DNA from: a candidate division TA06 bacterium DG_78
GTDB lineage: Bacteria; Hydrothermota; Tepidihabitantia; SM23-42
Direction of reading: 5' to 3'
Length of the DNA stretch: 19,065 nt
Assembly (NCBI GenBank): GCA_001303225.1
Contig: LJNI01000027.1
Coordinates: 1-19,065, forward strand
Position numbers and translations under genes: made by a program. Below, piece after piece: positions 1 to 4,963 of this stretch. Each line of letters begins with the position of its first letter. The stretch's first letter is position 1. The notes under the pieces are model-generated. The model had not been told where the DNA came from. It worked only from the letters and a program-made list of their open reading frames with translations, and searched no databases.

Positions 1-621
1 AGCAAGATTCAATTCTTTTTGTGTCCTTGAAACAACATATACTTCTAAACCGTGATGACGTGCAATTTGAATCACAATATGGGCAGACGATCCAAACCCG
101 AATAACCCGAGTGTACCTAACTGCCTGAGCCCTGTTTTTTGAAACGCCTGATACCCAATAACACCAGCACATAAGAGCGGTGCCACCTCAGTATCTGTAT
201 AGTTTTCTGGGAGAGCATATGCGAAATCTTCCTCAACGATTGTATATTCTGCAAAACCACCATCAGCATCATACCCAGTGAATAGTGCACTTTTACACAA
301 ATTTTCTTTACCTACTTTACAGTATTTACATCTCCTGCAGGTTTTAAATAACCACGGAACACCAACCCGGTCACCTAAATGGTAATGGTACGCATTTTTT
401 CCTATTCTGTCTACTGTGCCGACAATTTGATGACCGATGATTACCGGCATTTTGTGCGCTGGTAATTCACCTTCAGCAATATGAAGATCAGTCCTGCAAA
501 CACCACAGACATGTATTTTTATCCTTATTTCATTTTCCTTTGGTTCAGGAATAGGTACGTCCTTCATTTTTAATGGGTGCTTTTCGAGTGGCTGCTGTTG
601 CTCTAACACCATTGCCTTCAT
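1..621 (-). CDS. Zinc-dependent alcohol dehydrogenase, 3'-truncated by window edge
   Basis: Medium-chain zinc alcohol dehydrogenase, expected to oxidise alcohols or reduce aldehydes with NAD(P) in the cytoplasm. The first 207 residues are visible and the C-terminal part lies outside the window. Catalytic zinc ligands are C42 (in CRTDLH), H64 (in GHQ) and C151 (in PLLCAGVIGY). The structural zinc site is C95, C98, C101 and C109 (C-x2-C-x2-C-x7-C). The Rossmann loop reads GFGSSA at 175-180 instead of GxGxxG, as I recall for the 'zinc-binding alcohol dehydrogenase family' subgroup near TIGR02822. GHQ replaces the commoner GHE. The ATG at 621 has no Shine-Dalgarno sequence but sits 5 nt after a TATAAT box, so the mRNA is probably leaderless. 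The gene diverges from the beta-barrel gene at 728 across a palindromic operator-like site. Substrate cannot be told. Confidence 0.93.
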   Translation of the reverse strand, partial: MKAMVLEQQQPLEKHPLKMKDVPIPEPKENEIRIKIHVCGVCRTDLHIAEGELPAHKMPVIIGHQIVGTVDRIGKNAYHYHLGDRVGVPWLFKTCRRCKYCKVGKENLCKSALFTGYDADGGFAEYTIVEEDFAYALPENYTDTEVAPLLCAGVIGYQAFQKTGLRQLGTLGLFGFGSSAHIVIQIARHHGLEVYVVSRTQKELNLA

Positions 622-626
622 ATTCA

Positions 627-654
627 ATTATATAAAATTATAAGCACAAGTCAA
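627..654 (-). promoter_or_regulatory. Sigma70-type promoter of the alcohol dehydrogenase gene, probably leaderless
   Basis: On the minus strand, -35 TTGACT (654-649), a 16-nt spacer and -10 TATAAT (632-627). Only five bases (TGAAT) separate the -10 box from the ATG at 621, so transcription should start at or within a base or two of the start codon. No ribosome binding site is present. Confidence 0.8.
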
Positions 655-661
655 TTCTGAT

Positions 662-691
662 CCCCGTTAGATGTAATTACATCTAACGGGG
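662..691. promoter_or_regulatory. Perfect 30-bp palindrome between divergent promoters, putative operator
   Basis: The left arm CCCCGTTAGATGTAA is followed without spacer by its exact reverse complement. The site lies between the alcohol dehydrogenase -35 box (649-654, minus) and the TTGACT at 692-697 (plus), and abuts the latter. It is upstream of both genes, so an operator for a dimeric regulator is more likely than a terminator. The cognate regulator is not recognisable in the window. Confidence 0.7.
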
Positions 692-722
692 TTGACTTTT
701 GATTATTTCCAGGTATTATAAT
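692..722 (+). promoter_or_regulatory. Probable promoter of the beta-barrel gene fragment
   Basis: TTGACT at 692-697 is followed after 16 nt by TATTAT (714-719), or after 19 nt by TATAAT (717-722). The 16-nt reading matches the other promoters of the window. The ATG at 728 is 8 or 5 nt downstream, giving at most a very short leader. The -35 box directly touches the palindrome ending at 691. Confidence 0.55.
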
Positions 723-727
723 TAAGT

Positions 728-1079
728 ATGCTTTTGTATGTCTTAATCGCCCTGTCTGTCGGCATTGAGGGTGGATACAACTTTTCTGCTGTTGGTTTTG
801 ACAACCTACATTCTGGACCAGTGCTGAGCATATATTCATACCTTCAAAAGTACGTGGCGATTTTCACCGGTTATAGAATTCGGTGCTGAATACATGACAA
901 GAAACCTCAATACAGCGAAGGAATCTGGCTATGTTTTCACGTACGGTATTGGTCTTGTAATCAACTTCACTGTTGACCGTCTCCGTATATATCCAAAATT
1001 GTGTTATGATGGTATTACCGATTTCAAAGAACACGCAGGTTTTATTGGAATGAAAATAGGAATTGCTTATGACATATAG
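728..1079 (+). pseudogene. Small outer-membrane beta-barrel protein, frameshifted
   Basis: From the ATG at 728, one frame encodes a hydrophobic start (MLLYVLIALSVG) and beta-barrel-like sequence (GGYNFSAVGF), then stops at a TGA near 885. The continuation lies in another frame and reads TWRFSPVIEFGAEYMTRNL onward to the TAG at 1077-1079, with alternating hydrophobic strands. Deleting one base in the AAAA run at 846-849 joins the two into a protein of about 116 residues. I read this as a single-base insertion, either a real inactivation or a sequencing/assembly error. The restored protein resembles the small beta-barrel encoded at 15208-15750 in general design only. Its stop overlaps the start of the next gene, suggesting co-transcription. 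Confidence 0.6.
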
Positions 1080-1761
1080 GTGCACAGGGCGAAGAGCGTA
1101 TAGCGTACTGCGTAGGGCGTACGGCGTATTGTGTTTTATAATAGCAGTTGTTTTACTACTCACCTTTTGTGACAATCGCATCATTGAGCGAGCAACGATT
1201 AATTATTTCCCTTACGAAGAAGGTAATTGGTGGCGTTATCTTGGTGATAGTGACACATTACTCGTTGAAGTCGAGCCTTCAGACACACTCCTTCAAACTG
1301 AAGTCACCCCAGTAAGTTTTGGTGGCAATATTAAGTATTTTGTAGAAGACGATAGAGCTCTTTCTGAGTATGTTAATATCGTATATAATTTCTCAGGCGA
1401 TGATTATACGATAATCGAAAATTTTATAACGAGAATTGAATTACCCCTCGTATACGATAATGTCTATCAAGACTCGCTCATCGACTCTCTCAATGTTTTT
1501 GGTCAGTGGGTAACAGCACAATACCGCATGAGTGGTGCAATCTCTGAATGGGAAAATACTGATATCACAGAAGTCTTCGATACTTTGTATTCAGAAGCGG
1601 GTTACAAAATCGAACTCGTAACTATTTATAATCTCACTTCACAAGATACGACAATAACTGACACAACTTATCTGGAAGAATATTATGTGCCGAATAAAGG
1701 CCTCGTTCGATTCTATGATGGTGAAACCTGGTACGACCTCATCGAATATGAAGTTCGTTGA
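1069..1761 (+). CDS. Putative exported lipoprotein, function unknown
   Basis: I do not recognise the family. From the ATG at 1069 the product has 230 residues. The N-terminus is arginine-rich (RRAYSVLRRAYG) followed by a hydrophobic core CFIIAVVLLLTFC, which looks like a signal peptide. The Cys after LLTF could be a lipobox cysteine, but Phe at -1 is unusual. The rest is rich in Asp, Thr, Tyr and Trp (for example EEGNWWRYLGDSDTLL and a C-terminal GLVRFYDGETWYDLIEYEV), typical of surface beta-sandwich proteins with repeated Y-x-x-G-like strands. The ATG overlaps the preceding stop by 11 nt and has an AGGA about 10 nt upstream. A TTG at 1129 is an alternative start that would remove the part coded by the heptamer repeat. 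Confidence 0.65.
   Translation: MTYRCTGRRAYSVLRRAYGVLCFIIAVVLLLTFCDNRIIERATINYFPYEEGNWWRYLGDSDTLLVEVEPSDTLLQTEVTPVSFGGNIKYFVEDDRALSEYVNIVYNFSGDDYTIIENFITRIELPLVYDNVYQDSLIDSLNVFGQWVTAQYRMSGAISEWENTDITEVFDTLYSEAGYKIELVTIYNLTSQDTTITDTTYLEEYYVPNKGLVRFYDGETWYDLIEYEVR
1089..1130 (+). repeat. Tandem heptamer repeat, six units of GCGTANN
   Basis: Six consecutive 7-nt units read GCGAAGA, GCGTATA, GCGTACT, GCGTAGG, GCGTACG and GCGTATT. Three units make 21 nt, so the translation in the lipoprotein frame shows a 7-residue period (RRAYSVL, RRAYGVL). The repeat lies exactly at the 5' end of the gene starting at 1069 and differs in composition from the surrounding AT-rich sequence. Confidence 0.8.
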
Positions 1762-1766
1762 ACTTC

Positions 1767-1798
1767 GATTACAGTGATTAAAAATAGATTACAGTGAT
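1767..1798 (+). repeat. Dispersed repeat, copy 1: two 20-nt direct units
   Basis: GATTACAGTGATTAAAAATA (1767-1786) is followed directly by GATTACAGTGAT (1787-1798). Related pairs with the same orientation of units and A-rich linker occur at 4863-4895 and 16565-16598 on the minus strand. The right unit also supplies GATAAT (1796-1801), 6 nt before the TTG start of the next gene, which could act as a -10 box. Confidence 0.75.
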
Positions 1799-1807
1799 AA
1801 TTCATAT

Positions 1808-2512
1808 TTGAAATTACGAAGAAATTTTTCTAAGCACCTTCTTACAATATACAAAACTCTCTATAATTCATTCGGACCCCAAGACTGGTGGCCTGGTGAT
1901 TCACCATTTGAGATCATAATCGGTGCAATTCTCACTCAGAACACGAACTGGCGAAATGTCAGTAAGGCAATCAATAACATTAAAAGAGCACGACTCTTAG
2001 AACCGAAAAAACTACTGAAACACAAAAGAGTGATTCCGCGATTAATACGGCCATCTGGTTTTTACAAATTGAAGAGCCAAAGGCTCATTGGCTTTTTGAA
2101 TTATTACATAAAAAACTATCAGGGTTCTGTTGAAGAAATGGACAGGCAGAAAACAGAAATTTTAAGAAAAGAGCTATTACAGATTTCAGGTATTGGCAAT
2201 GAGACTGCTGATGCAATCCTTCTCTATGCACTGTCGCGACCAGTATTTGTCGTCGATACATACACGCGCAGAATATTTTCCCGCCATAAGATTTTTAACT
2301 ACCACGTACCGTATGATGAAATTCGGTATTTCTTTGAAATAAATCTACCTAACGATGTGCAACTCTATAATGAGTACCATGCGTTGCTTGTGAAATTAGG
2401 CAAAGAATATTGTAAGATAACGAAACCGCTGTGTAATACATGTCCTATCCGGGATATCAAGACCTGGATATCAGGTTACGTAATTCAATCCGAGTGCAAT
2501 CCGTTCAGATGA
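1808..2512 (+). CDS. HhH-GPD base-excision DNA glycosylase (endonuclease III-like)
   Basis: Removes damaged bases from DNA; closest to the endonuclease III-like/MagIII-like group (COG2231 type). The 234-residue protein carries the helix-hairpin-helix LLQISGIGNETADAIL (123-138) and the catalytic aspartate D150 in VVDTYTRR. The lysine that endonuclease III uses for its lyase reaction is replaced by E132, so a monofunctional glycosylase is likely. C202, C209 and C212 match the first three ligands of the C-terminal [4Fe-4S] loop, but K218 occupies the position of the fourth. The reading frame has only a TTG start (1808) before the conserved region. No Shine-Dalgarno sequence is present; GATAAT ends 6 nt upstream, so this start may also be leaderless. 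The last 42 nt overlap the convergent PorV-like gene. Confidence 0.88.
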   Translation: MKLRRNFSKHLLTIYKTLYNSFGPQDWWPGDSPFEIIIGAILTQNTNWRNVSKAINNIKRARLLEPKKLLKHKRVIPRLIRPSGFYKLKSQRLIGFLNYYIKNYQGSVEEMDRQKTEILRKELLQISGIGNETADAILLYALSRPVFVVDTYTRRIFSRHKIFNYHVPYDEIRYFFEINLPNDVQLYNEYHALLVKLGKEYCKITKPLCNTCPIRDIKTWISGYVIQSECNPFR

Positions 2513-3436
2513 ACCCAGATATCCGTATTTGATGAGGAGTGCGCCGATCTCGAGGTACAATCCCTTGGTCATCAGTAATTCAAGAGAGAATCCGAGAGAC
2601 AAGCCTGACCACGCGCCTAATTGATAACCTGTCTGGTAACCTGCCATAATAGCAAATCCAGAAATTCTCTCACCACTCAGCTGTTCCATAAATTCTGGCG
2701 CACGGATACGGACCTCACCACCAACTGAAATCGTTGGGTCGATATCCGGATAGATTGAATAATCAATACTCAGGGTGAACTGATTTTCCCAAAAAGGAAA
2801 CTTAAATGCAAAACCTTGTCTGAAATTGACTGGTGGCCATTCCCATTTTTCAATGAACCTACGGGGCGTGCCGACATTTCTTATTACTGTCCCAAAGTAG
2901 AAGTACTTGATAGGATTAAGAATGACACCAAAATCAGCGAGTACTCCATAGGTGCTGTAGCGGTATAATTGACTCCGCACTATCTTCACTGTACCACCGA
3001 GTGAAACAAATTTTTTCTTTCCAATTGCCTTACCGTAACCGACATTCAAGAGCATATCATAATTCTTGAATTCACTACCTTGTTCACCCCGTTCCGAGTA
3101 TTCGATATCAGATGATGTAAGGTATGACAGCCCAACACCAATACCTCCATACTTTCCAATCGGAATTGCCGAGCTGAGATTATAGTAACCAAAGTAGACC
3201 AGGTGATTCATAGCCATACCAGAAACGTAGTAGCTACTAACAATACCGAGTCCTGCAGGATTCCAGAATATTGCATTACCATCGTCGCTCAATGCTGTAA
3301 AGGCGTTACCCATTGCAACTGGCCGTACGCCAACACCGAGTTTGAGGAATGTGTAACCCGTAGCACCTGGATCAACAAGCTGACTGAAAAGAGCTAACGG
3401 TAATAAACAGAGTGCACATATCATTTTATGAGGCAT
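2471..3436 (-). CDS. PorV/PorQ-family outer-membrane protein
   Basis: Secreted protein of 321 residues with a signal peptide (MPHKMICALCLLPLALFSQ) and the family signature near the N-terminus: GVGVRPVAMGNAFTALSDD followed by NAIFWNPAGLG. The remainder is rich in alternating, glycine- and tyrosine-containing strands expected of a 14-strand FadL-like barrel. In Bacteroidota relatives, PorV is an outer-membrane component linked to type IX secretion; here no other such genes are visible, so that role is not implied. The ATG at 3436 is chosen over an upstream GTG at 3466 because it directly precedes the signal peptide and follows a purine-rich AGAGGCAAGAAG stretch. The gene lies 92 nt downstream of the FBP aldolase/phosphatase gene on the same strand and may be co-transcribed with it. 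Confidence 0.85.
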   Translation of the reverse strand: MPHKMICALCLLPLALFSQLVDPGATGYTFLKLGVGVRPVAMGNAFTALSDDGNAIFWNPAGLGIVSSYYVSGMAMNHLVYFGYYNLSSAIPIGKYGGIGVGLSYLTSSDIEYSERGEQGSEFKNYDMLLNVGYGKAIGKKKFVSLGGTVKIVRSQLYRYSTYGVLADFGVILNPIKYFYFGTVIRNVGTPRRFIEKWEWPPVNFRQGFAFKFPFWENQFTLSIDYSIYPDIDPTISVGGEVRIRAPEFMEQLSGERISGFAIMAGYQTGYQLGAWSGLSLGFSLELLMTKGLYLEIGALLIKYGYLGSSERIALGLNYVT

Positions 3437-3528
3437 ATCTTCTTGCCTCTTTCTGAAGGATCCCACTGTATACGAGGCACTCCCAGAGTCCGTGATAGTA
3501 CACGATAGGGAGAGACACCCGTAAAATT

Positions 3529-4617
3529 TTACTTAAATTTATCCTTCAACTTTGCCATAACTTTAGGAAATGTCGTGTATTCCATATCAGCGAGCGGTAA
3601 GCGCTGTGGTTCGAACGGACCATGCCTGCGAATATAATTGGCAATCTCATTTGCCTGTTGTCTCGCTAAGTCATAGCTCGGATCAGCAAACATGTCACGA
3701 GGACCGATGAGTGTACCATTTGTTACCTGAAAACCGAGCGCGATGACTCGCGGTGGTCCATCAAATCGTGTGGGGTTTGCGTCGCAGACCGGAACTGGCA
3801 TAAATGGACCCCAGTGTGAACCACGCATCCAACCTGCCACCATGTGGGGCATTGCGAATGGTTCTAACACCTCACCAACAGCTGGAAGTCCACTCTGACA
3901 CCGAACAATCATGACTGGATCATCTTTACCAACATATCGTCCAGCCATAAGATTCACCTTTTGGGTCGATGTTGTCGCTGCAATTTCACCGCTCTTCTTG
4001 TGTATACTGTTGATAATGTAGTGTTCTGATGCTCCGATGAGAAGGAGCAGGTCATATATATCCTCGGGTGAGTTCAACTTCACCTTCTTGTTCCCAAACA
4101 CATCGAGCACCTCAAAGGTAAACCCCTCATGCATTGATGGATCAATGATTAAACCAATGGTGTTGAAGGGATCGGCAAACATTTTATACAACGGCATATT
4201 CCAGGCACCAGGTGACGTCTTATCTGCAGCAAAGACAATGACTGGTTCACTCTTACGCTCTTCGAAAGTCATTTCTGCAACACCCGGACCCATACCCTTG
4301 ACATTACCGGAAAATGCATCAGAGAGTATATCCTGACCAGCACCATACAGTTTCATTTCTTTGGCGAGATTAGTGCATTCGATAAATATATCCCAGCACA
4401 TTTTATGAATCTCTTGTGCGTCAGCTCCGAGCCGGTGGGTCAAGATGAGTTCAAGGTCATCACCACAATTCGAAACATGAAAATCAACGATAGTGCCTTT
4501 TTTCTTGGGCCCTTCGAGCAACTGCATTGCTTTCGTCAATATATTAGGGTGTGAACTCGAATGACCGACATAACCTCCGATATCAGCCTTTATAACACTG
4601 ATAGTTATTTTGTCCAT
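3529..4617 (-). CDS. Fructose-1,6-bisphosphate aldolase/phosphatase
   Basis: Bifunctional gluconeogenic enzyme that condenses dihydroxyacetone phosphate and glyceraldehyde 3-phosphate and then dephosphorylates the bound FBP to fructose 6-phosphate. The 362-residue length is typical. Visible active-site residues are D12 and H19 (ADIGGYVGH), D53/D54 (NCGDD), D132/K133 (AADK), and the aldolase residues Y228 and K231 (RYVGKDD), with Y347 (MEYTTF) near the end. These match Y229, K232 and Y348 of the archaeal enzyme with a one-residue offset. The ATG has a strong AGGAGG seven bases upstream. The family is known mainly from archaea and deep-branching, often thermophilic bacteria. Its presence suggests gluconeogenic carbon flow from C2/C3 compounds. 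It is transcribed divergently from the Lon-like protease gene. Confidence 0.97.
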   Translation of the reverse strand: MDKITISVIKADIGGYVGHSSSHPNILTKAMQLLEGPKKKGTIVDFHVSNCGDDLELILTHRLGADAQEIHKMCWDIFIECTNLAKEMKLYGAGQDILSDAFSGNVKGMGPGVAEMTFEERKSEPVIVFAADKTSPGAWNMPLYKMFADPFNTIGLIIDPSMHEGFTFEVLDVFGNKKVKLNSPEDIYDLLLLIGASEHYIINSIHKKSGEIAATTSTQKVNLMAGRYVGKDDPVMIVRCQSGLPAVGEVLEPFAMPHMVAGWMRGSHWGPFMPVPVCDANPTRFDGPPRVIALGFQVTNGTLIGPRDMFADPSYDLARQQANEIANYIRRHGPFEPQRLPLADMEYTTFPKVMAKLKDKFK

Positions 4618-4649
4618 TATATTCCTCCTCTCAGTCAGTTTGCACAGGA

Positions 4650-4677
4650 ATTATAATCGAAAATACTACGGTGTCAA
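4650..4677 (-). promoter_or_regulatory. Sigma70-type promoter of the FBP aldolase/phosphatase gene
   Basis: Minus strand: -35 TTGACA (4677-4672), 16-nt spacer, -10 TATAAT (4655-4650). The expected start site leaves a leader of about 25 nt that includes the AGGAGG ribosome binding site. Confidence 0.85.
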
Positions 4678-4735
4678 TGCCAGAAGCGATTTTTTTGTTG
4701 TAATTTTAATAAAATCACGATAATCAGAGATAAGG

Positions 4736-4763
4736 TTGACATGAGATTTTTTTTTGCTATAAT
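4736..4763 (+). promoter_or_regulatory. Sigma70-type promoter of the Lon-like protease gene
   Basis: -35 TTGACA (4736-4741), 16-nt spacer, -10 TATAAT (4758-4763) preceded by TGC, an extended -10. Start near 4770 gives a leader of about 190 nt, by far the longest in the window. Confidence 0.85.
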
Positions 4764-4786
4764 AGTGTCATCTTCGACCTATTTGC

Positions 4787-4813
4787 AGGTATAGGATTTT
4801 CAATCCTATACCT
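4787..4813 (+). promoter_or_regulatory. Hairpin at the start of the Lon-like mRNA leader
   Basis: AGGTATAGGATT (4787-4798), loop TTC, then the exact complement AATCCTATACCT (4802-4813). It begins about 17 nt after the predicted transcription start and lacks a following U-tract, so it is not a typical terminator. It could protect the 5' end or regulate expression. Confidence 0.6.
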
Positions 4814-4815
4814 TT

Positions 4816-4895
4816 GATTACGGTGATGTCTTTAAGATTACAGCGATGACCAGAAGTTGAGTATCATCGTAATCTATGTTTTAATCATTGTAATT
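4816..4895 (+). repeat. Dispersed repeat, copy 2: two direct units followed by an inverted pair
   Basis: GATTACGGTGATG (4816-4828) and GATTACAGCGATG (4836-4848) lie 20 nt apart. They are followed by ATCATCGTAATC (4863-4874) and ATCATTGTAATT (4884-4895) in inverse orientation. In RNA the outer units can pair over 12 positions using G-U wobbles, and the inner ones with two mismatches, giving a stem-loop of about 80 nt in the leader of the Lon-like mRNA. The minus-strand reading of the inverted pair matches the copies at 1767 and 16565. Confidence 0.7.
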
Positions 4896-4963
4896 AAAAC
4901 TGAACGAAGTGAGGTTATTTGATTGTCACATATGAAATCTCGTCACTATGTTAAGGAGGAAAC

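Larger units (their letters stand above)
4618..4963. other. Divergent intergenic region between FBP aldolase/phosphatase and the Lon-like gene
   Basis: This 346-nt gap holds no gene. It contains the minus-strand promoter at 4650-4677, the plus-strand promoter at 4736-4763, and a long leader for the Lon-like mRNA with a 12-bp hairpin and a pair of inverted GATTAC-type repeats. It ends with the ribosome binding site AAGGAGGAAAC before the ATG at 4964. Confidence 0.8.

Noticed and set aside
662..691. Intrinsic terminator
   Set aside because: The palindrome lies upstream of both flanking genes between their promoters, and its centre is AT-rich with no loop. The downstream T-run is interrupted by the TTGACT box.
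864..1184. Antisense open reading frame of 106 codons on the minus strand
   Set aside because: It runs through the heptamer repeat and against two plus-strand coding segments with clear signal-peptide and barrel character; it has no ribosome binding site or recognisable family.
1767..1798. CRISPR array
   Set aside because: Units are adjacent 20-mers without unique spacers, only two per site, and no cas genes are present.
3437..3466. Upstream GTG start of the PorV-like gene
   Set aside because: It would add ten charged residues before a normal signal peptide that begins at the ATG at 3436.
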